NCBI GenBank assembly: GCA_021464245.1
Contig: JADCRB010000028.1
Location: forward strand, 6,119,067 to 6,183,066
Origin: Carallia brachiata
Lineage: Eukaryota > Streptophyta > Magnoliopsida > Malpighiales > Rhizophoraceae
Direction: 5' to 3'
DNA: 64,000 nucleotides
Below are positions 26,508 to 38,879 of the stretch, in pieces. The stretch's first letter is position 1; each line of letters opens with the position of its first letter. Both the position numbers and the translations under genes were made by a program. The notes under the pieces were generated by a model. The model saw nothing but the letters and a program-made list of their open reading frames with translations, searched no databases and was not told where the DNA came from.

Positions 26508-28280
26508 TCAATCCTTGCAATCTACAAATTCATATTTCACCGTGAGGTGGCCCTGAATCTGGCCTTTTCCAGTAATATCTAATTTTTTAAAGACTGCCAT
26601 ATCCAAATTCACGCCTCCTTTAATGTTGCACTCGTCAATAATTCTTACCGTTTCATAAGCTCCTGTCATTGCATCTGTTACCTACATGCCAAAAACAAAA
26701 AAAAAAGAGACAAAGGCGAAAAAATAACGATCAAATCGCATTCGTTTGGTTATTAGTTTTAACTATTTTTATTTTGGTTAATTAAGAAGCCAATTGAGCG
26801 CTCTATTCCTATAAATTTCGTACTTTTTTTTATGATAAATGTCTAAATTTTAATTACTGGTGTGTCCCTTGAATGACTAATTTTAACTATTACCGTCACA
26901 TATAATTGCTTGTAGAGCTCTTTACACAATTACACCACTTTGCTAAACACTTACTTCACTGTATCCACAAAATGACGAACATGAAACAAACTTCCTTCGT
27001 ATTGCACATATTAATTGGCCTATTGAAGAGAAATACGATAATGAGGAATGACGGAGATGTACACCTATAGCTATATATATAACGCAAATAGTTGTTGTTA
27101 AAAGCATATTTATCTTCTTTCTTTAACGAAATGCGGCTGAATTTAATGATTTTATTTATTAAGGAAGATTTCTAATTTGACTCACATTTTTTTTATAGGT
27201 ATAATTTTCCTATATTCTCATACCACATAATGAGTAGGGTTCATTTGAAATAAAAAAATAAATTTATATGATATAAAATTATGAGTAAAATTTTTTAAAA
27301 ATAAAAAAAATAATATTAATAAGTACCTGTATTGAGTTGATATTTGATAATTAGTTTAATTCGGCTCAAATTACTTGGAGGAAAAATTAAGCATTCGAAT
27401 AACAAAAGAGTTAATGTACATGAAATGGACACGGGTTTATCATGGCCGTAGGTAACAGCTTGTAATTATGTACAAAAAGATGCGTCGATTGTATCGTATC
27501 AACCGTAACTAACGCTTATAGTGAGTCTGTGTCCATATTGTGCTTATTTCATGGTTTCTGTAATAGAACTTCTTTTTTTAAACTGCATAAAGGTTTATTC
27601 ATAGTTAGGCTTTCCCGAAAAAGAAACTAATCTTTCAAAAAACTGTACCACTTAACAAAATATCTCCTAGAACTCTATTAATAATTCATGAAATGATGCT
27701 TGCTATGATGTTTGATTGGGAAATTTGAGTTCAAGAAATCGCTTATCGTCTCACATTTAGGCATTCAAAGACATATTCATGGCAATTACGCATATGATAA
27801 AATGTTAAATTGTAAAATTCAATTATCTTTAAGCATCTGCCACAAGCTGCTTGGTCCTTGGGACCACAGGGTGCACAAAAGGCTGCCCAACCATACTTTT
27901 TCCGCCATATTAATGGCTTGCTGGCAACCCCTGTCGAGCAAGAAGCATTTGCAGCATTCAGATCCCATCGATTTTCCTCGGCTTTGTATGAGTGAAAGGT
28001 AGCATTGGCATAATTTACATTATTAAGTATTATTTTCACCTCCAACACCACCTGCAACAGCAGCGCTAGAAGACCTACACCAGCGAAGCATGCCATTCAC
28101 ACAAAAGCCAACAACGCTGCAACAACCGGAGGGCTCACAGTCCTGATTTCTGCTACATGTAAAGGACCAATTATTAGGATCATTCCCACCTCCGACGGGG
28201 GTAGCGGTAGTTCTGGCATAGGCCACCACCAGGCAGGAAAAGAAAACCATTGCTAGTAGATTGAACTTCCTGATCATCAT
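26508..28280 (-). pseudogene. Hevein-like/barwin (PR-4) protein gene, broken
   Basis: The ATG at 28280 opens a signal peptide ('LLAMVFFSCLVVAYA') and a short Cys-rich domain with the C-x4-CC-x5-C core of chitin-binding hevein domains, though shorter than canonical hevein. A barwin domain follows (about 28020-27827, 'NATFHSYKAEENRWDLN' to 'ACGRCLK') and continues in exon 2 at 26681-26508 ('VTDAMTGAYETVRIIDEC' to 'YEFVDCKD', then stop). All six barwin cysteines are kept, with one extra. PR-4 proteins are secreted defence proteins with chitin-binding and RNase activity. Two defects are visible. The frame shifts by one near 28021-28030, between the two domains. The exon 1 end AAG is followed by AT (27826-27825) where GT is expected, while the exon 2 acceptor is intact. 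Either a pseudogene or sequence error; the long 1.15-kb intron is also unusual. Confidence 0.72.
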
Positions 28281-28399
28281 TCTCTCTACTAGTGATGGAT
28301 CAACCAATTCCTCGAAGGCTCGAACAGGTGACCTTGAAAAAGATTACGTGGACGTGCCTAACTAAGGAGGGTGGTGGATTTCGAATTGGGAAAATGTTT

Positions 28400-28609
28400 A
28401 TGGCCAAACAAATTTTTTCTATTATCTCCACACGCAATTTTTTTTGTGCAACCATAAGAGTATTTTGTGCAACCACAATGATAAAAAGTGATACAAAAAA
28501 TATTACTATTTTTTTGTTGCACATTTTCTGCTCTTAGTTGCACAAAAAATACTTCTGGTTGCATAAAAAAAATTCGTGTGGACACAGTAGGAAAAATCTG
28601 TTTGGCCAT
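28400..28609. mobile_element. Palindromic MITE upstream of the PR-4-like gene
   Basis: The left arm starts ATGGCCAAACAAATTTTT and the right arm ends with its reverse complement (TTTGGCCAT). The inverted match extends about 90 bases on each side, with the GTGCAACCA motif present on both arms, so the whole 210 bp folds into a hairpin. There is no coding capacity. It lies only about 120 bases upstream of the PR-4-like start codon, thus in or next to its promoter. Confidence 0.8.
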
Positions 28610-30030
28610 ATAATGGAGCCCTTTAGAATTTGCCCCACGGGGCTGAATTTATAACGATCCCAACCAGTGAAAGTACGCTGATGCCCTCACATTTAAGTTA
28701 ACTTGATTTGCTTAAAGAGTACTCTTTAGCGGTGCGAGAAAATTTATCTGACGAATTTTTAAATTGTAATTCATTGAATTTATTATATAATTATATAAAT
28801 TAGGAGTGTAACAAAAAATTATTATTATTTTATTATATTTATATTTATATAATTGTATAATAAATCTACATAATTAAAAATTTTTCTAAACACTGATCCT
28901 TCGTTTACCAATCTTTTTCCTTGCTTAAAAGGCGAGTCAAATAAAAATATTTTTTTGAGTTGAGTTTGGTTTGCCCGTACGTGGTTGGCATTCTCGCCAC
29001 ATTATTATTATTAAAAGAAAAGATAGGTTCACGGAATTTTAGTGCACGACAAATAAACAAAAAAAATTTATTTGTATAAACAGTTGATTTATTTATGTAA
29101 CGAAATGTTAAATTATTATAATAAAATTTAAAAATATATTTTTATATATTTTTTTATTACAAAAATTAAGTATTTTATTGTACAAATAAATTAATTAGTT
29201 ATACAAAATAAATTTCTCTATCTATTCTATGTTCTCTTTTTCTTATCCACGTAACAATGTTCTATTATTAATTTTTTAGCTGACGAGTCCTAGATTAAGG
29301 GGTAACGTTGTTACATGCAAATTGATCATCTCATCTCATCCCCATACGCTATGTGAGGAACGAAGTTCGTAGGCACGACCTCATCTGATAGTTTTTTTTT
29401 TTTTTTGACAATGAAGTTTTTCAGCATTTATTGTAAAAATTTTCTTTCTTTTGTGAGAGTAAACAATGGCCGTGGGCGTTGGAATATCATACTAAAAAAA
29501 TATCCAAATACTTGGCGTCACATGGAGCACCCTCTCTTACATTTTTACGGCTTCAGTCCTCAGTAACATAAAGTCAGACGGAAGGGACATCGTACCTACC
29601 TATACATTAAACAGGTTCTTGGGATGGGATTTTAACTTTGTAAATAGCGTGATTATGTAATGATAACGAAATGCTTTGTGGTTTTTTTAGATAATGTTTA
29701 GTAATTATTAAGTAATATAAGTTATTGAATAATTAAATTAAATTATTTATTTTTTAAAATTTAATTATTTAATAATTTATATTTTTTTATAATTACTTAA
29801 AAATTATTTAAGATAAGTCATTTAGTGTTACACATAATGATATATCATTTTGCTAAATTTGTAGCTGTGTTATAAGACCTAGTAGTAGCTTTCCAAAAAC
29901 ACATCCATTAAGATATCTTAGTTCTCTTGACGTGCCACAGCGGCGAATCCTAGAGTGACCTTAATTTCAACGAGAAATCTAAGCTTTTTGTATGTACAGA
30001 GGGATTCTATAAGAGAAATTCAGAAGTTTT
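28610..30030. other. Intergenic, AT-rich
   Basis: No open frame or RNA gene is recognised. The block at about 29690-29830 is nearly palindromic AT-rich sequence ('aattattaagtaatataa' and its inverse), a possible small MITE remnant. Confidence 0.3.
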
Positions 30031-31557
30031 TTTTTTGGGTGAGCTTACATGTACCGGAAGAAAGAGGCCGGTAGTGTCCCGGGATGACATGGACATAAGG
30101 GTCCACAATGAAAAATGAATAAAATAAGATGAAAAGTTTGGATAATAGAAAATAGGGAATTAAAATTTGAAATTACAAAAATGTGAGCTTTTAGGATTGG
30201 GAAAGGGCATAATGGACATTTCGGGGATATTTTCTTTGGGCGGGCAAAGCAAAATTGGTGGAGGCAGATGGTGGGATTATGAGGAGAACCTTATACAGCA
30301 GAGGCGTGGAAAAAAATTGACAAGAAAAAAACGAGAAAAAAAAGAAGAAATAAAGTGGATCAGTTAGAGTTGAGGAGTTGATGGTCGATCGAGGAAGTGA
30401 AGTGGGAGAGGCGTTGTTAATGGAAGGTATGGGAAAAAAATTGGAAAAAAAATGAAAATTTAATAATGGAGAGTTGATAGAGCCCAAGGTTTTTTGTTGT
30501 AGGGTTTGTTCAAATGTTTAATTTTGTGAAATAAATTGGGGTTTTAAGGATGATATGGTAACGGGTAGGAGGTATTTGGTAGCGAGGGAAATTATTGAGT
30601 GCATGTAGGGGGTGCATGAAATTTCTTCTTTAAATTTATATCTTTTTTGATAATAATATTAAATTTAATCTTTAGTATTTCTTTATGGGTTGAATCTTTC
30701 AAATTGATTATGGGTTCTCTAGGTTCTGTTTCGTGGGTTGTGAGTGAGAAACTAAACCAATTTGGTAGTTATCAATTTGTTGGTGTTAGTCTAAGAAGCA
30801 TCCCAGCATAACACTAAGGACGATTCTAGGTTGTCATGGATGACAAGGTGATTTGCTTTTCATTCTCAATTTTTTTCCCCTGGGTGTTACTATTCTTTTA
30901 TGGGTTGTGTTGCATGCTTACTGCTTTTTACTTGAGTTGTTTTATATCAATTGGGACTTGGGAGAGGAGACTGGAAAAAGAAGTGAAGACTTAGAGCTGT
31001 CTTCTATATGCAATTGATTTGGGTTCTCTATTTTGCGTGGACCTTTCTGCTTTTAATTCTTCTATTTGTTGTCTTGTTTAGTTAAACTACCCTATTGAAT
31101 GTGTTGAATAGAGTGACAACAAAATTGGGAGCACTACAAAACATTCTTTGCTCAAAATTAGGACATATATGACATTTTAGGTACGGTAGTGTTTTTATTT
31201 TTCTTTTTAGTTTTGTTAAACAATAAGGATTGTAAACTTGTATTCACTAGTGAGACAATTAGTCAAGAACAGTAAATGATATTAATGTTTTTGCACCTAG
31301 TAATTTGAGTTCTTAAGGTTAGATGTTTATTGCAGTATTGAAACTTAGCAAAAAATTGATTTTTAGCGACTAAGAAAATAGTTGCTGATGATTTTTTTTT
31401 TTTGTGGTGGGAAAAGAGAAGTCAGATTGGGAGTGAAGTTGCCAATAGAGCATGTTTGTTTCAGTGTATGATTAATTTTTAAATGTTTATAATTTCCCTC
31501 AAAATGGATTACTTGAGGAGTGCAAGTGAGTGAAGGGATTAATTGAGAAGACGAAGA

Positions 31558-32117
31558 TGGCTCGAGGTATAGGTGCAAAGCGAAAAAATGAAACGGGAAA
31601 GCAGCGGGTAGCAGATGCTGTTTGCATGGATGGAGGAGAAAGTTCTAAGCATTGCAAAAGGCGAATTAAGGCACGGAAGAGAATGACATAGATACGACAG
31701 CGAAGGGAGTGTGCATATAATTTTTTTTTGTATGCTTGCTGAATTGAAAACATTGTTTGATAGAATGATAATATAGAGTATTTCGATGAAATTTGTTAGG
31801 GTTTTGATATTTGATATGCCTCGTGTTAATAAACAGAAGTGGTATATGCAAAAGGCAAAAGATGCGGCGAAAACATGCCAAATATCTGCAATGTGAGTAA
31901 TTAGTTAATTATTTGTCGTTGGTTCGTTCATTCTTAAATATACTTGGAATAGGATTATACAATATTATAAAACTGGTAATATGGCTGTGTGATATGGACA
32001 GAAGGAATTTGCAAATGAAGTTGCTAAAGCATGGAGTGAGCTAGACGTTGAAGCAAGGAAATTGTTTGACAATGAAGCAGCAAAGCTTAAAGGCGTTGCA
32101 GGAAGAAAAAAGGTTGT
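31558..32117 (+). other. Gene-like exons, possible HMG-box-like fragment
   Basis: A basic 44-codon frame starts at ATG 31558 ('MARGIGAKRK') and stops at 31692. A second start at about 31816 ('MPRVNKQKW') runs to a good donor (GTGAGT, about 31891). After an acceptor near 32002 the frame continues with 'KEFANEVAKAWSELD' and 'RKLFDNEAAKLKG', ending at a donor-like GTTGTG. The second part resembles helices 2-3 of an HMG-box (E-x-AK-x-W-x-x-L and A-x-x-x-K), but it is too short to be sure. It may be the remains of a gene inside the large element. No function is claimed. Confidence 0.3.
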
Positions 32118-33022
32118 GAGTTTTTGTGTATTTTTTCTGAAAACATTTTGAAATATTATTCATGAAAATAATTGAATATGATGAGTGCTATCATGTGTTA
32201 ATTTTGTTGGAAATATAATGAGCCACACTAATGCGTGGGGATACATAAAAGTGCAATGGTCATTACTGGTAATTTAGCCGTTTGTGAAATAAAAATAGTC
32301 ATTTATTGTCATTGGGTTGAAGGAAAGGAAAGAAGAATCATGAAATTTGTTTCTTCTTTGTGTACTAATGCTGATGGGCTTTTTGTTTTTGAATGACTAG
32401 TACTGAACGGTCATTACATAAAGGCAGAATTTTTAGATGTTGTAAGTTTTCAAAGTTAACAGATGTTGTTTACAAAATCTCACTTTTTGATTGAATAATG
32501 TGTTCGAATACAAGTTTCCATCAAGTTAAAGATATGAATTATTTGTCTAAATGTTAACTGATGTTGTTGCAGGGCCCTTTCCCTTATCCGGACACTTCCT
32601 GCTAAGTTCAGAATGGAGCATGTAATTGACTGGCTTTGCAATCCAGCAAACAAATATCTCAGTGCTACCAGAAAATTGGCAGGTCTGAAGCAGTAGTTTG
32701 AACCGGAAACCTTTAATTTTATGGTTGATACGAAACATAGCTAGTATGTGGTCCATCTGATAATATAGCCCACAGTATTTTTTGGGACCATCCGCCTTCA
32801 TAATTTTGGTTAATGAGTAATAGAAGTTAGTTGTTTCGGAGAAAGATGTACCGGCAAGTGCGTGCTAATTTGTAGCAATCACAATTTTGTTGTGGATGTA
32901 TGACTTGAACCAAGGCCACCACTAATTACAGTTATTTCAACACTAATTTTCTGTAAGTTTGCGCAATTAAACGTCGTATTACAAAATGAACGCAGTTACA
33001 TATTTCGGGTAAATTGTCCTGG

Positions 33023-33158
33023 CTTTTGTCTCAAGATAAACAACGTATGTTATTTTTGAAATAACGACTGATACTTTTAAATGTAAAAATAATAAGTGTT
33101 TCAATAATATCAGTTTTCGTTTCAAAATTAACAGTCCCAATTTCAACTATGACAAAAT
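33023..33158. repeat. Palindromic ATCAGT repeat, unit A
   Basis: The unit opens with TTTTGTCTCAAGATAA and ACTGATACTTTT and closes with the inverse, TATCAGTTTTCGTTTCAAAA then CAACTATGACAAAA. It is one of at least four units of the same design between 33.0 and 36.9 kb. Inverted arms around a short AT-rich loop suggest a small MITE family or a subterminal repeat. Confidence 0.6.
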
Positions 33159-34439
33159 TTGGCATACAAAACGCCAGGACATAAATTTTTTTTCTAACAA
33201 GAATTCCTTTGGTACTTGTATCAAACAAACTTTCTATAAAAGACAAATAACATGTGTGCATATATTGGGTGAAGGCCATGTACAATGAACATTGCCTTGC
33301 AAAGGCTTTATTGGAATCCATTGAGGAAAATTATAACATAAAATATTAGTTTCTAAGGTTTTTTTTTCTTCCAAGCAGTTTCTGATTGAAATTACGAGTG
33401 ACTTTTTTAAAACTGGTCAAATCACGTCAATACCTTGGTTTAAATCTCGGTCAGAGTTGTCTTCTCAGCGTCCATTTGCTGGTTGGGACGGTTAAAGTTA
33501 CACGTGACAACTGGCTTGTGCGCTAAATGTGATTTAACTATTTGGACTTTTGTTTTCCTATTATTAAAAGTACATATTTTTAAAAAATAAATAGATAAAT
33601 GTTAAGTAATATTTAGTGTTATCTCAAATGTAGTTTTAATAACAAAAAAATAAATTGTAAATAATACTTAATATTATCTTAAACGTATTACATATTACTT
33701 TAAATCACAAGTTTGAAAAAAAAAGTACTTTCCTTATAAAGTCCAAAATTTCTAACGGAAATAGGAGCCGCACGACAAAATAAAATTACTTCACCGATAC
33801 TGTTTATAGTAAACAAATGTTTTTTTACTACGATGGTCACTGTTCACACAGTAACAAGTAAAGAAAAAATAATTTAATTGTTTAACCAGTGCCACGTCGC
33901 CTTTTTGTCTCTTCTTGTTCTTGTTTTTTCACAAAAAAAATGCAGTGGGTAAAGGTAATTTTTAGAAAATCATACGTTTGAAGGACTTTTTAAGAAAATT
34001 AAATTTTTTGCCAAAAATATGATCTATAGTAATATTTAATATGTTGAAAATAATATAAAGCATTATGAAGTTTTTTTTTTCCTATTATTAAAATTACGTT
34101 TAGGATAACAATAAATACTACTTAAGATTTATTTATTTCTTATTTAATAAAATGAACTTTTAATAATAGAAAAATAAAAAAATAAATCCAAACTAAAAAT
34201 TACTACTAGCACACATATCAGTGGATACGTGCAACTTAAACCGTTCCAGTCAGCAAATTGATGGTGAGAAGACGGCTATGACTGCGATGTGGACCAATTT
34301 CAAAGTTACGGAACTAATTTTTACGTAATTACATTTAGTAACGAAAATCTAAACAATTTCAAACTTACTGACTCAAAATTGAACTTAACCCAAGACTGAT
34401 ATATTTGCAAGACGTTTTTTATTACCTAGTTGACCCAGA

Positions 34440-34572
34440 TTTTGTCCTGAGATAACTACGACTGATATTTTTGAAACAAATACTTATACTTTTGAAAACT
34501 AAAATAACTAATATTTCTAAAATGTCAGTTTTTATTTCAAAATTATCAGCCTCAGTTTCAATCAAGACAAAA
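34440..34572. repeat. Palindromic ATCAGT repeat, unit B
   Basis: It starts with TTTGTCCTGAGATAACTACG, ACTGATATTTTTGAAACAAA and ends with TTTCAAAATTATCAGCCTCA, then CAATCAAGACAAAA. It is the best preserved copy and defines the family: the outer ends are inverted TTTTGTCYTGA words. Confidence 0.65.
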
Positions 34573-34632
34573 CCCATGACACCTACTTTTTTTCTTTCAA
34601 AAACTATTAATCTTCTTGAAAAAGAAAAAAAG

Positions 34633-34830
34633 TTGTTGTCCCAGGTGAATTTGTCCTTATTTTATCTCGGCTGAAATTATGACTGATATTTTTTAAACGA
34701 AAACTGAATAAAAAAATAATTTGCGATTTCCGCATTTTAAAATTTATCAGTATTTATTTTAACAATATCAGTATTCGTTTCGAAAGTATCAGTTTCAGTT
34801 ACAACCGTGATAATACCCGGGACAAGTAAC
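34633..34830. repeat. Palindromic ATCAGT repeat, unit C
   Basis: Longer and less regular than units A and B. It begins with GTTGTCCCAGG and ends with CCCGGGACAA, carrying GACTGATATTTTTTAAACGA on the left arm and TTTCGAAAGTATCAGTTTCA on the right arm, plus an extra internal TATCAGTATT copy. Confidence 0.55.
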
Positions 34831-35154
34831 TATGATCGTTTAAAAAAAAGTCAGTTCTAATTTGAACCGGGACACAGCCACAGACCAAAAATTCATTGAG
34901 TTAGTAATTTCATGTATGAAAATCAATATTAGTAATGCTTGAAACATCAACGGTCATTGCATTCCATTAGATGAAATGCAATAGAAAAAAGTCTTTGTCA
35001 ACCATCAATAATCAAAAGTGATTAGTTTTCAAGTACATGAATTGGTTATAATGTTATTCATATAAAGTAAAACACTAATGACAACTAATATGAAGGGTAC
35101 TATTGTGCTGACCAATGTTGAACTTGTTTCTAATAAATTGAACGTTATGTTTGG

Positions 35155-35990
35155 ATGTAAGACTGATAATTTTTGAAACTGTATGGTTATTTTTACAACT
35201 ACAATATGAAAAAGTATGATGGACTCACGTGCTATGTTTAGTACACTTTTGTTGTCATGTATACTTGGTTATAAGACTGATACTTTTAAAACTGCTAAGA
35301 GTACTATTACAACTACAATATGACAATCATGAAGTTTTTACGTTTTGTGTAAAGTATTGTCAGATATAATTGATTATTTTACTGATAAATTTGAAACTGA
35401 TAGGACTTCTCTGTCATATAATTTGACAAAAATCGTGATGTTCTCACTTTTTTTGTGTATAGGATACTATATTGTCAGATGTAATTGATTATATGACTGA
35501 TAATTATGACAGTGATAAGATTACTTTTGCAAAGATTGTGAGGGAAATGATGAAGTTCTTATTTTTGTTGTAAAGTATTTTGAGATATAATTAATTATAT
35601 AGCTGATACTTTTGAAATAAATACGAGTACTTGTATAACTAATTTGACGAAGTAGTGCTGTTCTCACATTTTTTTTTTCAAATATAATTGGTTGTAAGAC
35701 TGATAGTTTTGAAACCGATAGGAATATTTATGCAACTAATAGAAGCAGATCATGAACGTTTAACTTTTTAAAGCACATAGACATCAGTGCATATGGTAAT
35801 TATAGTTCACTGGACTGTAATAATTATGATACTTTTGTACTAGATAACATCGATAAAAGTTTTTTCTCCATCATTTGTATGTTGCCAGATATATTTAGTA
35901 ATAATTCTGATACTTTTGCACCAGATACATATAATTCTGCAACTAATATTCACTGTCTACCTGATATTGCAGAAAATAGTTTGACCAATA
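35155..35990 (+). repeat. Degenerate tandem array, about 6-7 units
   Basis: The phrase order 'taagactgataattttgaaact', 'caactaatatgac', 'tgatgttctcactttt' and 'attgtcagatataattggtta' returns about every 110-135 bases from 35155 to about 35800, and in weaker form to 35990. The ACTGATA-TTTTGAAAC core is the same as the left arm of the palindromic units nearby, so the array may have grown from one of them. Confidence 0.6.
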
Positions 35991-36559
35991 AATTGATATA
36001 ACAGGGTAGATAGGAGCAATAACTCAATGACATAAATGTTCAACAACCCGCTATGTCCATAGAAGTGCTTCACACGGCTGGTTATAAATACATGCATTAC
36101 TTTAAAATTTTCAGTTTGCAAAAGTGTTAGAATTCATTTAAAAAAAAAAAAATTGTTTCGTAGTACATGACGGATAACACTACATTTAGGCTTGTTTCAA
36201 CTATAATCAGTACTTTAATTATTTTGATGCAAGTACGATCCAAACTTTAATTTGACTACTACTTTTTGGAAATTTCAATTATCTGTACAAATTTAAAATT
36301 TCGCTTAATAATTGAGAAACCATACAAGTGTTGAAAGCTCATATTCCTTGCTATATGTAATTGTTTAATTTCCTCCTCCCCTACGTATCACTTTACACCC
36401 CTAACAGTCAATATCCATTGTTCCTGCCAAACAAAAATGCTTCCGTAAATATAATGTTTCATTCAATTACTGTCACTTACAATGCAACTCCAATGTCTTG
36501 CTAATATTTCCCATAAGAATTAATCTAGTAAAAAATTACACCACAACTTCCATTGTGCT

Positions 36560-36660
36560 CTACCAATCAAGTTCCTTGGCAACATATCTAACTATGCTCC
36601 CCCAGTTCACCATTATCCAGTGAGTCTTCTCCATCTCTTTGTAAGCCTAAAAAAAACAGC
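36560..36660 (-). other. Minus-strand coding-like remnant
   Basis: The minus strand reads 'AYKEMEKTHWIMVNWGSI' and 'VRYVAKELDW' followed by a stop, with codon use unlike the surrounding AT-rich DNA. It resembles a C-terminal exon, but I do not recognise the protein. It lies inside the large candidate element. Confidence 0.25.
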
Positions 36661-36767
36661 GTTCTTTCCAAGGCCCTGATGAACCTGCTGACAGAAATCG
36701 ATATTCAACAAGCATGCCTTTTGTTTTTAGCAAGCGTACATGTCTCATCCCTTTTTGTGTCGCATGA

Positions 36768-36916
36768 TGTCCTGAATAAAACTGCGTCTGATACTTTTGA
36801 AACGAACATTAATATTTTAAAACACTTGTTATTTTGCTTTTAATAAAAAATCATTCTTAGTTCAAAAAATATCAGTTTTACTTTCAAAAATGTGAGTTAC
36901 AGTTTCAACCGCATAT
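36768..36916. repeat. Palindromic ATCAGT repeat, unit D
   Basis: It begins with GTCCTGAATAAAACTGCG, TCTGATACTTTTGAAACGAA and ends with ATATCAGTTTTACTTTCAAA, CAGTTTCAACCGCA. The fourth copy of the same palindromic family. Confidence 0.55.
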
Positions 36917-38294
36917 AAACATTATTTCCCATAAATAATTTTTGGATTCCATACCTATATTAAAGTCTTCCATTTTCACAAAAAATAACTTAACATATTT
37001 TCCTTCTAAAAACTTGAACAACTCTACCATACAAAGGAGTGGTTAATACGATAATAGTTTCATACCTCTTGTCCACAACATCAGTAATTTATAGACTTAT
37101 TTATCCTTCTATTTGCGGTTGAACGGACTGTGGCTACCAACTGCCAATACAACTATCGTGATCCACTTGAAGGCGCCCTTTATTTGCCTAAATTAATGAA
37201 AATTACTCAATCATTTATTTTTAAATCCATCATTACCATTACAAGATTTTTTTTACGAATTCACACTTTCATATTTTTCTATATATATATCAATAAGTTA
37301 CTGTTATGGTTACATACCTGTTGAAGTAACTCAATTGTTGATGTGGCCAATTCTATCGGTGGACAAGGAATCTGATGCTCAGTCTGTGGCCTTCTTCTCT
37401 GTCTTTTCCCACTTCTTTTCTCCATCATTCATTTCTGATGTTTGCATTTTGGCCTTTTTCTTATCCACCTGCATTAATCTTTCATATTTCTCATGTTGGT
37501 CAAAACATTACTTAATACCATATTTCTTCTAATTATAACTTAACTAACTCTGACATATAATAACGTCTGATATCTGACACATATGGTATCTTCACTATTC
37601 TTAATCTTTGCAATTATTGCATTCATAGGTTATTCACAAATTGGCAATAAATCATATCACACTTATCCACATGTAGCTAAAATTCATGCAATTGAGATAG
37701 TTCACAACGTTCATATCTAGCCTTCAGCATTTCTATTTTCCCCACTCATAAGTGTATATTATCTACTGAATATCATTACTGCACACGAGTTCCTATCACA
37801 TCTCTTCAATGCTTTCCATCACACAGATGATTGAAACGAGTACTGTTATTTATGAAACTCGTACTATTAAGTTTGTTAGACTGCCACATACGGCAAATAA
37901 GCCTTCTACTTTTTGGTTTTCCCAAATCATTAGTTGTAATTATTAACGAAATAGGAGAACAAGACACAAGTTTATATCTCAAATCCTCATACAATTTTAT
38001 TCCATAATTGTAATTTATAAGACTCAAATTAATCACTACTATTCAACCCCATAAAGATTCCCCCACCCACCACTGCAACAATAAACAAATTTTCCCCCAT
38101 CTCAACCCCTGTGCCAATTATAACAGGACAAATTCAATCACTCCTTATAATCATACTAGTTTTGAAGGTTATGGCCAACTACGTATCCCATTGAATTCGA
38201 CCACCATGACACGTTCTTTCCGATAAAACAAGCATGAAGAATAATAACACCCAAAAATTCTCAATGACATTCATCTAGAATTTGGGAGTAAGAA

Positions 38295-38420
38295 ATTTAC
38301 CTTTTGGTGTAGCAAAGTTTCCAAAAAGACCAGCTGGGAAGCTCCTCTGCCTAATAATGCTTCGGTCCACACTTTTCACAATTGCGGAGCTCCGCTTTCA
38401 TCATGGATATCAATTGGAAA
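38295..38420 (-). other. Minus-strand exon-like remnant
   Basis: On the minus strand a frame reads 'KFPIDIHDESGAPQL', a stop, then 'KVWTEALLGRGASQL' and 'VFLETLLHQK', ending at a donor-like GTAAAT at about 38300. The regular composition suggests former coding sequence with one stop. The family is not recognised. Confidence 0.25.
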
Positions 38421-38879
38421 CTTCTGACCACTGAACCGTGCCCACCAGAAATTTCCAACAACCACCCAACAAACAAGACCGACCTTTGTCTGCAAGTTGG
38501 CTACAAAATAAATCAAAGCCCCTGGTGTGCCGTCATTCTCTAGCCTTTACCTTTCCAACCACTCTCCTCTTTGTTTGTCCCTTCAAATTTCACATACAAG
38601 TCGGGTCATGCCAATTGGGTAAGTCTTTATTTTGTCACATGGGAAAATCACAGGCAACTTGTGTTATTGGCAGCAACTTTTGCTCCAATTTTTCCCGCCT
38701 GCCCATTTTGCCCTTCATTTCCTCCGGTTTTTTATTCTTTTCCTTCATTTTCTTATTTTTTCTTATTATTTGCCACATCATCTGGGGACACCGTCGGCAC
38801 GCTAAGCCCGGCACAAGCACATTTTCTCTTTTTTTTTTCCCCAAACGATTGGCTATACTGAGTTAGGACGAAAGAAAAT

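Larger units (their letters stand above)
30035..38875. mobile_element. Candidate large DNA element with diverged inverted ends
   Basis: The left end (about 30035-30275) and the reversed right end (about 38875-38650) share words in the same order. These are TGTACCGG/TGTGCCGG, then CGGTAGTGTCCCGGGATGA/CGACGGTGTCCCCAGATGA, an A-rich purine tract, AAGGGCATAATGG/AAGGGCAAAATGG, and a G-rich run before AAAATTGG. This looks like long, diverged terminal inverted repeats of one element of about 8.8 kb. The interior is gene-poor, with the palindromic and tandem repeats and the gene-like fragments listed separately. T-runs at both ends prevent a reliable call of a target duplication. No transposase is recognised. 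The call rests on reading by eye. Confidence 0.45.

Noticed and set aside
30191..30487. Minus-strand Ser/Phe-rich ORF near the left end of the large element
   Set aside because: Reads through an A-rich purine tract; composition artefact.
38438..38866. 142-codon ORF rich in Phe and Ser
   Set aside because: Low-complexity T-rich sequence overlapping the right inverted end of the candidate element; no domain.
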